Assembly: GCF_003148765.1 (NCBI RefSeq)
Contig: NZ_QGGV01000001.1
Span: 366,001-430,000 of the forward strand
Direction: 5' to 3'
Origin: Silicimonas algicola
Lineage (GTDB): Bacteria; Pseudomonadota; Alphaproteobacteria; Rhodobacterales; Rhodobacteraceae
Length of the DNA stretch: 64,000 nucleotides
In this document: one piece after another, positions 17,397-29,698 of the stretch
Position numbering within the stretch: position 1 is the stretch's first letter
Layout: the number at the start of each line of letters is the position of its first letter
The notes under the pieces: generated by a model
Databases searched by the model: none
Seen by the model: the letters and a program-made list of their open reading frames with translations, nothing else
Told to the model about the DNA's origin: nothing
Program-made: the position numbers and the translations under genes

Positions 17397-17439
17397 GGTC
17401 CGCTGCCGTCCGATTGCGACGCAGCGGACCTCTGTTTTT
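17397..17439 (+). terminator. intrinsic terminator after the glycine-zipper lipoprotein gene
   Basis: GGTCCGCTGC and GCAGCGGACC form a perfect 10-bp stem around a 14-base loop, followed by TCTGTTTTT. This is one of the clearest Rho-independent terminators in the window. Confidence 0.85.
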
Positions 17440-17543
17440 CCAACACGACGTGAAGACCGTTCAGGTCGCGCTCCGGCGCGGCTGCTGACGGCATGTAAAG
17501 ATCGGACGGGGCGTCGCCTGGCGCCTCTCGGGGGAGACCGAGC

Positions 17544-19544
<2,001 letters not shown>

Positions 19545-19545
19545 A

Positions 19546-20106
19546 ATGGAGAAAGCTGTCACTCTCGTCGCCACTCCCAAAGACAAGGCGCAGGCGCTTT
19601 TGTCGGCAGCGGGCGTGAGGTTGACGGCATCGCACGACCCGGATGGCGCTGGACCCGCTTCGGCTGTCGAGATCGGAAATCACTTCCTCATCTGGAGCAA
19701 GCTGGACGCCAAAAATGCTTATGGCGCTGCGGACTATGACCTCCTCTCGATGACCAGCCCGATCCTTGTTCTGGAATCCGCGGTCGATACCGACACGAAA
19801 ACGGTGCGGTTTCACCAGGATGGCTCCGAGCGTTGGAGCGCGACCTTCGCTGGCGCTGACGCCGGCCTGACTGTCGCCGGCAGGCTTCCGGTAAGCCTCG
19901 AGCGGCTTCGCTCTGACGTGAGGACGGACAAGGTCGGGGAGGTGTGCCGCGTCGACGCCGCGATCCCCGCCAACGTCTTTCGGGAAATTACCGGGTTCGA
20001 CGCAGTGAGCGGCCCACCTGCGGGGCTAATGCGGCTGTCCGGCGAGTTGCCGCGTCTCGGAGTGCCGATCGGCAGCCGGCGCAAGCCTTGGTGGAGATTC
20101 TGGTGA
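19546..20106 (+). CDS. hypothetical protein coupled to pccA
   Basis: The gene starts 1 base after the pccA stop, indicating translational coupling and one mRNA. The 186-residue soluble product has no signal peptide or membrane span and no motif I recognise; it ends in a basic tryptophan-rich tail (RRKPWWRFW). Such tight linkage suggests a role in the carboxylase step or simple operon hitch-hiking. I cannot assign a function. Confidence 0.65.
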   Translation: MEKAVTLVATPKDKAQALLSAAGVRLTASHDPDGAGPASAVEIGNHFLIWSKLDAKNAYGAADYDLLSMTSPILVLESAVDTDTKTVRFHQDGSERWSATFAGADAGLTVAGRLPVSLERLRSDVRTDKVGEVCRVDAAIPANVFREITGFDAVSGPPAGLMRLSGELPRLGVPIGSRRKPWWRFW

Positions 20107-20158
20107 CGACTATGGGGTCATACGCTCTGGACCGACCCGCGCCCGCGAGGCCGAGAGG

Positions 20159-20614
20159 TCATTCGCCGCGAAGTTCCTGCTTGCGTATCGGCTGCTTGTC
20201 GATCGACCGCGTGATCTCGCGGACGTGCCAGGGGAAAGGCTTTCGCAATACCACGCGCCCGTCCTTTCCGATCACGGTCAACTGGAAGCCACGGGGCCGC
20301 AGGGTCTTGCGTATCGCGCTCTGTGCCGAAGGATCCGTGTCGACGATCACCACGACGTCACGTTCCACGAGCGCATCGGGCCGCTCGGCGAGGTACTCCA
20401 TCTGCTCCCGGAAGGCCGGATCGGCGGGAGAGTCCGCGAAGACGATGATCGGGCGCGCAATCCACTCGAACTCCTCGAGCGTCAGGTCCGACGCCTCGAG
20501 TACAACCTCCGGCGCAGTCTGCCAGCGCTCCGCGGCCGTGTCCTGGGCCGCTGCGGAAAGCCCCCAGGCGGCGGCGAGCAGAGCCATACTCCTCAAAGCG
20601 ATGGACTTGTTCAT
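20159..20614 (-). CDS. DUF4174 family exported protein
   Basis: This 151-residue protein has a cleavable signal peptide ([15 protein letters not shown], cleavage after AAA). The mature domain has the DUF4174 pattern: [22 protein letters not shown] near the start, [11 protein letters not shown], and [39 protein letters not shown] at the end. The domain looks thioredoxin-like without the CxxC. Its role is unknown. It is read opposite to the mcm gene, with 75 bases between starts. Confidence 0.85.
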   Translation of the reverse strand: MNKSIALRSMALLAAAWGLSAAAQDTAAERWQTAPEVVLEASDLTLEEFEWIARPIIVFADSPADPAFREQMEYLAERPDALVERDVVVIVDTDPSAQSAIRKTLRPRGFQLTVIGKDGRVVLRKPFPWHVREITRSIDKQPIRKQELRGE

Positions 20615-20689
20615 GTCGTCTCCATTCCAGAAGAATATATGTGCCCCGCGTCAAAACCGAAGGGGCATCCCGCCGAAGGAGCACCGCCC

Positions 20690-22804
<2,115 letters not shown>

Positions 22805-22906
22805 CGTCCTTTGCGCCGGCCCTTGGTCGCCGCCGCGGGCGAGGGGGCGTTGCCCCTTCACGCTCCTCCGGAATACCTTGGGACAGAAGAAGCCTGGAGA
22901 GCAGTT

Positions 22907-23392
22907 ATGGGTAGGCGTGGCAGGATCCTGATCGGCATGGCAGCCGGCGCGCTTTGGTCTGTCGGGGTCGTGATCGGTCCGTCCTACGGTCCGCAGCCCT
23001 TCCTGCCCCTGAACATCGCGCTGATCTACGCCTTCCTGCCAGCCGGGCTTTTCCTGATGCTGCTCGTCGGCCGCCTTGCGCAGCGGCGCTTCTTCGACAA
23101 CGCCATCATCGACGGTCAACCCTACGTCCCGGGCTCGGGTGCCGAGATCGACCAGCGGGTTCTGACGAACACGGTCGAACAATGCGTCCTCGCCCTGCTG
23201 CTCTGGCCGTTCGTGGCGTCATGGCTCGGCGGGGTGACGGTAGTCGTCATTGGGGTTGCGTTCGGCGTTGCTCGGCTGGCGTTCTGGATCGGCTATCACC
23301 TCTCGCCGCCGCTTCGGGCTTTCGGCTTCGCAGCGAGTTTCTATCCAACGGTTTTGGCCACGCTCTGGACGCTTTGGCGTCTGCTCACCTAG
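22907..23392 (+). CDS. MAPEG family membrane protein
   Basis: This 161-residue protein has four predicted spans (ILIGMAAGALWSVGVVIG, LNIALIYAFLPAGLFLMLLVG, CVLALLLWPFVASWL, VVIGVAFGVARLAFWIGYHL). The RVLTNTVEQCVLALL segment after the second span is typical of MAPEG proteins. I chose the ATG at 22907 because the upstream in-frame sequence is not membrane-like and not conserved. MAPEG proteins include glutathione transferases, but many bacterial members are uncharacterised. It overlaps the converging lysE gene by 4 bases. Confidence 0.75.
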   Translation: MGRRGRILIGMAAGALWSVGVVIGPSYGPQPFLPLNIALIYAFLPAGLFLMLLVGRLAQRRFFDNAIIDGQPYVPGSGAEIDQRVLTNTVEQCVLALLLWPFVASWLGGVTVVVIGVAFGVARLAFWIGYHLSPPLRAFGFAASFYPTVLATLWTLWRLLT

Positions 23393-23976
23393 AGGATTGT
23401 CGCCAGCGACAGGACCAGAAGCGCCGCCATCGTCCAGTTGAACGCGCGAAGCCGTGCAGCGCTCGTCAGCAGGCGCCTCACCTCGCGCCCGAGTAGGGTC
23501 CAGAGGCTCACCGAGGGCAGGTTGACGACAGCGAAGACGGCGGACACAGCGAGAACCGCGAGCGCACTGTCGGGCGGGGCGTAGACGGTCATTGCCGTCA
23601 GAGCCATGAACCAGCCCTTCGGGTTGACCCACTGGAAAGCTGCCGCTTGCAGAAAACTCATCGGGCTACCCGAAGCCTCGGAGGCTTCGGGCGGCGCGGC
23701 GCGCAGGATCTTCCAGGCGAGAACGAGGAGATAGCCGCCACCCAGGACCTTCATAGCCAAATGCAGCACCGGGTACGCCTCGAAGACACGGAACAGGCCC
23801 AGGCCGATCAGCACCATCATCAGCATGTGACCAAGGCTGATCCCCAGCATATGCGGCACGCTGCGACGGAATCCGAAGTTTGCGCCCGACGCCATCAACA
23901 TCAGGTTGTTCGGCCCCGGTGTGACCGAGGTGACGAGAGCAAAGCCAGCGAGGGCGAGGAGGATATCAGGTGTCAT
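23389..23976 (-). CDS. LysE family amino-acid exporter
   Basis: This 195-residue protein has six predicted spans and the LysE/RhtB hallmarks: VTPGPNNLMLMASGANFGFRRSVPHMLGISLGHM near the N-terminus and AFQWVNPKGWFMALTA in the middle. It probably exports an amino acid or similar metabolite. It is read divergently from an Lrp/AsnC gene, with 73 bases between starts, the usual exporter/regulator arrangement, so the Lrp protein is the likely regulator. Confidence 0.9.
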   Translation of the reverse strand: MTPDILLALAGFALVTSVTPGPNNLMLMASGANFGFRRSVPHMLGISLGHMLMMVLIGLGLFRVFEAYPVLHLAMKVLGGGYLLVLAWKILRAAPPEASEASGSPMSFLQAAAFQWVNPKGWFMALTAMTVYAPPDSALAVLAVSAVFAVVNLPSVSLWTLLGREVRRLLTSAARLRAFNWTMAALLVLSLATIL

Positions 23977-24049
23977 GCGAGCAATGCTACACCAACTTCA
24001 TTAGGGTTTGATTGCGAAGATCTGCAGGAAGCGATATATTGGACAACGA

Positions 24050-24502
24050 ATGGCCAAGATCGACCCCATCAATAGTCGGATATTGCAGGTTCTGTCCGCA
24101 GACGGTCGCCTGCCCAACACCGAGCTTGCGGAACGCGTCGGCCTTTCGCCTTCTGCCTGCCTCCGCCGCGTGCAGGAGCTTGAACGCAGCGGCGTGATCC
24201 GTGGCTATCGCGCGGTACTCGACGGAGCGGCGCTCGACCGCGGCTTCGTGGCCTATGTTGCGGTCGGGCTTTCCGAGCACACGAAAGCGGCGCAGCAGGC
24301 TTTCGAGAGAGCGGCTGCGCGGGCGCCGGAAGTCCGCGAATGCCACAACATCACGGGCACGGTCGAGTATCTGCTTCGGGTCGAGACGTCGGATCTCGCA
24401 TCCTACAAGACGCTGCATTCGGACGTTCTGGGCACGCTTCCGCAGGTGAGGTCCCTGACCACCTACGTTGTCATGGACTCGCCGAAGGACGAGCGTGCCT
24501 GA
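24050..24502 (+). CDS. Lrp/AsnC family transcriptional regulator
   Basis: This 150-residue regulator has an N-terminal winged HTH (IDPINSRILQVLSADGRLPNTELAERVGLSPSACLRRVQELERSGVI) and a C-terminal RAM ligand-binding domain (CHNITGTVEYLLRVETSDLASY, LPQVRSLTTYVVM). It likely senses an amino acid and controls the divergent lysE gene. The start at MAKIDP fits the family; an upstream in-frame ATG (24008) would lie within the shared promoter region. Confidence 0.92.
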   Translation: MAKIDPINSRILQVLSADGRLPNTELAERVGLSPSACLRRVQELERSGVIRGYRAVLDGAALDRGFVAYVAVGLSEHTKAAQQAFERAAARAPEVRECHNITGTVEYLLRVETSDLASYKTLHSDVLGTLPQVRSLTTYVVMDSPKDERA

Positions 24503-24580
24503 GCGAAGTCACGCGCGGAAACATGTCGTAGAATGAATTTCTCTTGCGAGACCGGGGGTTCGCGCGTCATTGAGTTCGCC

Positions 24581-25207
24581 ATGCGATTCCACCTGGCCCT
24601 TGACCACGTCGCGGTGGTCGCACGCACGCTCGACGAGGGCACCGCCTATGTCGAGGCGGTCCTGGGGGCGAAGCTGTCGACTGGCGGTAAACATCCCGAC
24701 ATGGGCACGCACAATCGCCTTCTGTCGCTTGGCGACCGCACGTATCTCGAGGTCATCGCAGTGGACCCCGAGGCCTCGAGGCCTTCGCATCGCCGCTGGT
24801 TCAACCTCGATTCCTTCTCGGCGGCGCCGCGGATGACCAACTGGATCTGCCGCACCGACCACCTCGACAATGCGCTGGCCGCCGCCCCGGCCGGAAGCGG
24901 GACGGTCGCGAAGATGTCGCGGGGCGACATTCACTGGTGGATGGGCGTCACCGAATTCGGCCGGCTGCCCTTCGATGATGCCATGCCGGCCTTGATCGAA
25001 TGGCCCGAAGGCTTTCACCCTGCGAAACGCCTGCCGGACCACGGCTTCCGCCTGACGCGCCTCGACGTGTTCCACCCCGAGGCCGACAAGCTTCTTGCGG
25101 CGTTTCCCGCGCTTCATTCCGTCGACCGAGTGTCGCTTCGCGAAGGACCGGAAAAGCGTCTCATCGCGACCATCGCCACGCCCGAGGGCAACAGGATCCT
25201 CGCGTGA
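24581..25207 (+). CDS. VOC/glyoxalase-like domain protein
   Basis: The 208-residue product starts FHLALDHVAVVARTLDEGTAYVEAVLGAKLSTGGKHPDMGTHNRLLSLG, the pattern of glyoxalase-like (VOC) proteins with conserved HV, H and E positions (LEVIAVDPEA). No substrate can be named. The ATG at 24581 is chosen over 24533 because the extra 16 residues are not like the family. Its stop overlaps the following GTG start by 4 bases, beginning a compact four-gene run. Confidence 0.8.
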   Translation: MRFHLALDHVAVVARTLDEGTAYVEAVLGAKLSTGGKHPDMGTHNRLLSLGDRTYLEVIAVDPEASRPSHRRWFNLDSFSAAPRMTNWICRTDHLDNALAAAPAGSGTVAKMSRGDIHWWMGVTEFGRLPFDDAMPALIEWPEGFHPAKRLPDHGFRLTRLDVFHPEADKLLAAFPALHSVDRVSLREGPEKRLIATIATPEGNRILA

Positions 25208-25707
25208 TCATACGGCCTGCGCGGAAAGAGGATGCGACCGCCGTTCTGGCGATCCAGAACCCGATCATCCGCGACACCGCCGTGACATTCACGTCGCTCG
25301 AGAAGACCGAGGCGGAAATCGTCGCGGCCATTGCGGCAGCACCCTGCTTCCTTGTCGCCGAGGACGATGCCGGCCGCGTCGCGGGCTTCGTCTCCTACGA
25401 CCAGTTTCGAAAGGGTCCTGGATACGCGCGTACCATGGAGCATTCGATCGTCCTTGCACCGGACGCGCGGGGCCAGGGAACCGGGCGCCTTCTGATCGAG
25501 GCCGCGCTCGACCGTGCGCGACGCACAGGCGTGGGCTCGATGTGGGCGGGCGTCTCGGGTGAGAACGCGGCGGGGCTGGCTTTCCATGCCCGCGCGGGCT
25601 TCGAGGAGGTCGCTAGGCTGCCCTCGGTCGGCTTCAAGTTCGGACGCTGGATGGACCTGATCCTGATGCGGAAATGGCTGGGTGACGCAGGGGACGCCAG
25701 CGACTAG
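25204..25707 (+). CDS. GNAT N-acetyltransferase (phosphinothricin-acetyltransferase-like)
   Basis: The gene starts at a GTG overlapping the VOC stop (GTGA). The 167-residue product has the GNAT fold of the Pat/MnaT group: IIRPARKEDATAVLAIQNPIIRDTAVTFTS, then the acetyl-CoA loop VLAPDARGQGTGRLLIEAA (Q/RxxGxG/A) and NAAGLAFHARAGFEEVARLPSVGFKFGRWMDLILM. Members acetylate amino-acid-like compounds such as methionine derivatives and phosphinothricin; the true substrate here is not known. Confidence 0.86.
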   Translation: MIIRPARKEDATAVLAIQNPIIRDTAVTFTSLEKTEAEIVAAIAAAPCFLVAEDDAGRVAGFVSYDQFRKGPGYARTMEHSIVLAPDARGQGTGRLLIEAALDRARRTGVGSMWAGVSGENAAGLAFHARAGFEEVARLPSVGFKFGRWMDLILMRKWLGDAGDASD

Positions 25708-25717
25708 GGTGCGCCGC

Positions 25718-26398
25718 ATGTCGATCTGGACACGCATCACACAGGCCCTTGGAGCCCTGCGGTCGGGTGAGGGTCTGTCTGCGGTCTTCGATCGTCTGCG
25801 CACGCCGCCCGAACGCACCGTGGGCTTTACCATCGCCGTGATCGCGCTTGGGGCGAAGATGGCCAAGGCCGACGGCCGCGTGACCCGCAACGAAGTCGCT
25901 GCCTTCCGCGAGGTCTTCACGATCGCCGCCGCCGACGAAGCCGCCGCTGCCCGCGTGTTCAATCTAGCGCGGCAGGACGTGGCGGGGTTCGACGTCTATG
26001 CGACACGCGTCGCGGCGATGTTCAGTGATGCCGAAGGCCCGCTTGCCGATCTTCTCGAGGGTCTCTTCCACATCGCAGTCGCCGATGGCGACTATCACCC
26101 CGCGGAGGACGATTTCCTGTCCCGCGTCGCGCGCATCTTCGGCGTGTCGGACCGTGCGTTCCGAAGCATTCGCGCGCGCTTCGTGCCCGACTGCCAGCCC
26201 GACCCCTGGGAGGTTCTGGGCGTCGATCCCGGCACGCCGGTAGAGGACGTCCGCAAGGCCTGGCGCGCGCTGGTCCGCGAGGCCCATCCCGACCGGATGA
26301 TCGCCCGCGGCGTTCCGCGAGAGGCTGTCAAGCTGGCCGAAGCGCGCCTCGTCGTCGTGAACCGCGCCTGGGAAGAGATCCGCGAAGGCCGGGCTTGA
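25718..26398 (+). CDS. TerB-like plus DnaJ-domain protein (DjlA-like)
   Basis: This 226-residue cytoplasmic protein has a helical TerB-like domain (residues about 35-150; AKADGRVTRNEVAAFREVF and HIAVADGDYHPAEDDFLSRVARIFG). A C-terminal J domain follows (PWEVLGVDPGTPVEDVRKAWRALVREAHPDRM) with the HPD motif needed to stimulate Hsp70. Unlike E. coli DjlA it lacks a clear N-terminal anchor. Its stop overlaps the next start by one base (TGATG). Confidence 0.88.
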   Translation: MSIWTRITQALGALRSGEGLSAVFDRLRTPPERTVGFTIAVIALGAKMAKADGRVTRNEVAAFREVFTIAAADEAAAARVFNLARQDVAGFDVYATRVAAMFSDAEGPLADLLEGLFHIAVADGDYHPAEDDFLSRVARIFGVSDRAFRSIRARFVPDCQPDPWEVLGVDPGTPVEDVRKAWRALVREAHPDRMIARGVPREAVKLAEARLVVVNRAWEEIREGRA

Positions 26399-27399
26399 TG
26401 CGCATCGCCACCTACAACGTCGAATGGTTCTCGAACCTCTTCGACGACCATGGGCGGCTTCTCGACGATCACGGCTGGTCCGGCCGTCACGACGTCCGCA
26501 GGCACCAGCAGATCGAGGCTCTGGGAATCGTCTTCACCGCGCTCGACGCCGATGCGATCATGGTGATCGAGGCACCCGACAGCCATCGCCGCAGGGATGG
26601 CGTGGCGGCGCTGGAGGCGTTTGCGCGAACGATGAACCTTCGGACCTCACGCGCAGTGATCGGTTTCGCCAACGAGACGCAGCAGGAAATCGCCCTTCTC
26701 TTCGACCCGCAAGTTATGACGGCGGTCCATGACCCTGTCGGCTCTCCCCGGTTCGACCAGGAATACGCCATCGACCTCGACGTCGATGCCGAGCCGGAAA
26801 GGGTGCGATGGTCCAAACCTCCGCTTGAGCTTCTTGTGACCGCTCGCGGCGGCACGTCTCTGAGGATGATCGGTGTCCACGCGAAGTCGAAGGCGCCGCA
26901 CGGCGCGCGGCGGCCGGACCACGCCATGCGCATCGCCATCGACAACCGGCGCAAGCAGCTGGCCCAGTGCATCTGGCTGCGTGAGCGCGTCGAGGATCAT
27001 CTCGATGCGGGCCAGTCCCTTGTAGTCCTTGGGGATTTCAACGACGGCCCGGGCCTCGACGAGTATGAAAAGCTGTTCGGCCGCTCGGGCGTCGAGATCG
27101 TGATGGGGCAGGAAGGGGAACCCCGGCTCTACGACGCTCATGCGGAGGCGTTGCTGCGGCGACCCGTGGGGGGTTTCCTCCCGGCTTCTGCGCGCTTCTG
27201 GATGGCGGACCGAAAGCGGTGGATGCAGACGCTTCTCGACTATGTCATGGTGTCCCCCGACCTGCGCGACAAGGCGCGAAACTGGCGAATTTGGCATCCC
27301 TTCGACGACCCTGTCTGCGACGAAGTGCCGGAATTGCGAAGCGCCCTTCTGACCGCGTCGGACCACTTTCCCGTGTCCATCGAACTGGACATCGCCTGA
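26398..27399 (+). CDS. endonuclease/exonuclease/phosphatase family protein
   Basis: The 333-residue protein begins MRIATYNVEWF, the first EEP strand, and has VIEAPDSHRR, GVHAKSKAP, VLGDFNDGPG (catalytic D-x-N) and TASDHFPVSIEL (catalytic DH). EEP enzymes cut nucleic acids or phosphoesters with Mg2+. Substrate is not predictable. It is the last gene of the VOC-GNAT-TerB/J-EEP run; the start overlaps the previous stop. Confidence 0.88.
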   Translation: MRIATYNVEWFSNLFDDHGRLLDDHGWSGRHDVRRHQQIEALGIVFTALDADAIMVIEAPDSHRRRDGVAALEAFARTMNLRTSRAVIGFANETQQEIALLFDPQVMTAVHDPVGSPRFDQEYAIDLDVDAEPERVRWSKPPLELLVTARGGTSLRMIGVHAKSKAPHGARRPDHAMRIAIDNRRKQLAQCIWLRERVEDHLDAGQSLVVLGDFNDGPGLDEYEKLFGRSGVEIVMGQEGEPRLYDAHAEALLRRPVGGFLPASARFWMADRKRWMQTLLDYVMVSPDLRDKARNWRIWHPFDDPVCDEVPELRSALLTASDHFPVSIELDIA

Positions 27400-27425
27400 C
27401 CGGCGGCAGCCGGCCCTCTCGGGTT
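27400..27425 (+). terminator. possible terminator after EEP gene
   Basis: CCGGC-GGCA-GCCGG forms a short stem right after the stop, and GGGTTTTC follows 8 bases later. It is short, so only a weak candidate. Confidence 0.35.
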
Positions 27426-27498
27426 TTCATCCGTTGTTAACCAAGGGTACGGCAGTTAGGGTCCGCCAAAGGCTGGTCAGATTCGATGGAGGCGTGAC

Positions 27499-27993
27499 AT
27501 GGCGGGTTCGGTGAACAAGGTCATCCTGGTGGGCAATCTGGGCCGCGACCCCGAGGTCCGTACCTTCCAGAACGGCGGCAAGGTCTGCAACCTGCGTATT
27601 GCCACCTCCGAGAACTGGAAGGACCGCAATTCCGGCGAAAGGCGCGAGAAGACCGAGTGGCACTCGGTCGCGATCTTCTCGGAGCCGCTGGCCCGCATCG
27701 CCGAGCAATATCTGAAGAAGGGCTCGAAGGTGTATATCGAGGGCCAACTCGAGACCCGGAAATGGCAGGACCAGTCCGGCCAGGACCGCTATTCCACCGA
27801 GGTCGTGCTTCGGCCCTACAGGGGCGAACTGACGCTTCTTGACGGTCGCGGCGACGGAGGCGGCGGTGGCGGCAGCTATGACGATGATCGGGGCAGCTAT
27901 GGCGGCGGTGGCGGCAGCCAGGACGACCGCGGCGGCGACCAGGGCGGTCGCTCCCCTTCGACGCAGGATCTGGACGACGAAATCCCGTTCTGA
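27499..27993 (+). CDS. ssb: single-stranded DNA-binding protein
   Basis: The 164-residue protein has an OB fold (residues 1-112: [63 protein letters not shown]). A flexible glycine-rich linker follows, then the acidic tip DLDDEIPF that recruits replication and repair partners. It protects ssDNA during replication, recombination and repair. GATGGAGGCG is the ribosome binding site. I see no alphaproteobacterial SOS box (GTTC-N7-GTTC) in the short upstream gap. Confidence 0.97.
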   Translation: MAGSVNKVILVGNLGRDPEVRTFQNGGKVCNLRIATSENWKDRNSGERREKTEWHSVAIFSEPLARIAEQYLKKGSKVYIEGQLETRKWQDQSGQDRYSTEVVLRPYRGELTLLDGRGDGGGGGGSYDDDRGSYGGGGGSQDDRGGDQGGRSPSTQDLDDEIPF

Positions 27994-28124
27994 GTTCCGC
28001 GCCAGACGTCCTGCGTCCCGCACAGGGTCTCTTTGAAATCGCACATTTCACTTGAGCGCAGAGTGTTTAGGTTGACCGCCGCACGGCTGACCAGGCCTCT
28101 TTTTTCAAGTTAGGACCCTCTACC

Positions 28125-28523
28125 ATGACGACACTCGACCGATATGCCCCGCATATGCTGGGCCTCCTCCGCATCGTCGCGGCCCTTCTCTTCATTCAGC
28201 ACGGCACTCAAAAGCTTCTCGGCTTTCCGGCCAGCGAGATGCCGCAGCCGGAATTGTTCTCGCTCTTTGGACTCGGCGGCATCCTTGAACTCGTGGGCGG
28301 GCTGCTTCTGATCCTCGGGCTTTTCACCCGTCCTGTGGCTTTCGTCCTGTCGGGCATGATGGCCGTCGCCTACTGGATGTTCCATGCGCCGAGCTCGGTC
28401 TATCCAGTGCAGAACGGCGGCGAACTCGCCATCATGTTCTGCTTCGTGTTCCTGTACATTGTCTTTGCGGGCCCGGGAGCCTTTGCGCTGGACAACGGCC
28501 GCGGCCGGAACGCCACCGCCTGA
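28125..28523 (+). CDS. DoxX family membrane protein
   Basis: This 132-residue DoxX protein has four spans. The family patterns are LRIVAALLFIQHGTQKLLGFP at the start, GGILELVGGLLLILGLFTRPVAFVLSGMMAVAYW in the middle, and ELAIMFCFVFLYIVFAGPGAFALD at the end. It is separate from the DoxX gene of the bufferin operon and has no operon partner here. Its role is unknown, possibly membrane redox or oxidative stress. Confidence 0.9.
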   Translation: MTTLDRYAPHMLGLLRIVAALLFIQHGTQKLLGFPASEMPQPELFSLFGLGGILELVGGLLLILGLFTRPVAFVLSGMMAVAYWMFHAPSSVYPVQNGGELAIMFCFVFLYIVFAGPGAFALDNGRGRNATA

Positions 28524-28543
28524 TGTCTAATCTCGGAGCGTCT

Positions 28544-28711
28544 TCAGACGATCACTTCCGCCTTGGAGACGCTCCGCACAACATCGTTGGTGCGAGCGTA
28601 GGTACGCGTCACGGACTGAGCCCACCAGTAGGCATGGACGATTGTGCGGGCGAGGTTGAGATTGCCTGCGCTTTCGGCCGGACGGATCGAAGTGAAAGCG
28701 ATGTCAGTCAT
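28544..28711 (-). CDS. 55-residue small protein
   Basis: This short gene reads MTDIAFTSIRPAESAGNLNL, then ARTIVHAYWWAQSVTRTYAR and a tail ending KAEVIV. AAAGGACC lies 8 bases before the ATG and codon use is as in neighbouring genes. An inverted repeat (GGAGCGTCT/AGACGCTCC) overlaps its 3' end. It resembles the small, arginine- and alanine-rich stand-alone proteins frequent in Rhodobacteraceae, but I cannot name a family. It lies between doxX and the lysR gene, on the lysR strand. Confidence 0.6.
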   Translation of the reverse strand: MTDIAFTSIRPAESAGNLNLARTIVHAYWWAQSVTRTYARTNDVVRSVSKAEVIV

Positions 28712-28783
28712 CTTGTTGGTCCTTTCGTTGATATTTGAAAGGACACAAAGCCTCGAACGGACGTTAACTCAAATCGCAATGCC

Positions 28784-28797
28784 CGAAGATATCTTCG
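28784..28797. repeat. 14-bp palindrome downstream of lysR
   Basis: CGAAGATATCTTCG is a perfect palindrome 7 bases past the lysR stop and about 70 bases before the small-protein start. It may be a terminator stem for lysR or an operator for the small gene. Confidence 0.4.
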
Positions 28798-28804
28798 CCT
28801 GACG

Positions 28805-29698
28805 CTATCGTACGGCTTTCCGAAGCAGGTTCGCCAGCGCGTTGACGGCTGGAGGACGGGGATCGCGGTCTGTCAGAAGTAGGCCCACCGGAGTGGTGAT
28901 ATCCGGATCGGTCAGTCTCAGCCGAACGACATCTTCCGACGTCGACAGGCTGTCGGCCAGAACCTCGGGCACGATGGCAGTCGACACGCCGCGTTCGACC
29001 TGGGCGAGAAGCGTCGTCAGGTCGTTGGTTTCCAGAACGGGTTGCGGGGCGCGTCCGACGTGAGCTTCGAACACTTCGTCCAGAAACCGGCGGTTCCGCA
29101 TGTCCCGCGTCAGCATCGACAGCGGCAGTTCGGCCGCTTCGGCCCAGGTGACGTCCCCGTCGGAGCCGGGGGCGAGTTCGGTCGGCGCCAACAGGACGTA
29201 GCGTTCTTCGTACAGCAGTTCTGCCGGAGCGAGCGCGGCCGGACGTGGCCCTTCGAGGTATCCGATGCCGGCGTCGAGCGAATAGTCTTCGAGCCCCTGA
29301 TGGATCCGCGCAGTGGTCAACGAGAAGACCTGCATGGAAATGTCGGGATGAAGGGCACGCAGGCGCGCAGGCAACGGAGCCACGAACGCGAGCGCGGTCG
29401 GAATCACGCCGACCGACAGCCGACCCGAGATCTTGCCTCGGGCAAGTTCCAGCTCCTGCTTCAGCCCATCCGCATCGGACAGTATGCGCCGCGCCCATTT
29501 CAGGACGATCTCGCCTTCTTCGGTGAAGCCCTGGAAGCGGTTCCCGCGCCGCACGATCTGGACGTCGAGCTCAAGTTCCATGTTTCGGATGCGGGCCGAG
29601 AAGGCGGGCTGCGAAATCCCGCAATCGTCCGCGGCGCGCGCGAAGTGGCGGTGTCGTGCCAGAGCCGCGAGAAGCTGCATGTCGCGGATGTCGGGCAT
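28805..29698 (-). CDS. LysR family transcriptional regulator
   Basis: This 297-residue regulator has a winged HTH (DMQLLAALARHRHFARAADDCGISQPAFSARIRNMELELDVQIVRRGNRFQGFTEEG) and a two-lobed effector domain (RLSVGVIPTALAF, LDAGIGYLEG, ERGVSTAIVPEVLA). Its ATG overlaps the aroB stop by one base (TGATG), so it is probably the last gene of an aroK-aroB-lysR message, unusual for a LysR gene, which is normally divergent from its target. Target and effector are unknown. Confidence 0.88.
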   Translation of the reverse strand: MPDIRDMQLLAALARHRHFARAADDCGISQPAFSARIRNMELELDVQIVRRGNRFQGFTEEGEIVLKWARRILSDADGLKQELELARGKISGRLSVGVIPTALAFVAPLPARLRALHPDISMQVFSLTTARIHQGLEDYSLDAGIGYLEGPRPAALAPAELLYEERYVLLAPTELAPGSDGDVTWAEAAELPLSMLTRDMRNRRFLDEVFEAHVGRAPQPVLETNDLTTLLAQVERGVSTAIVPEVLADSLSTSEDVVRLRLTDPDITTPVGLLLTDRDPRPPAVNALANLLRKAVR

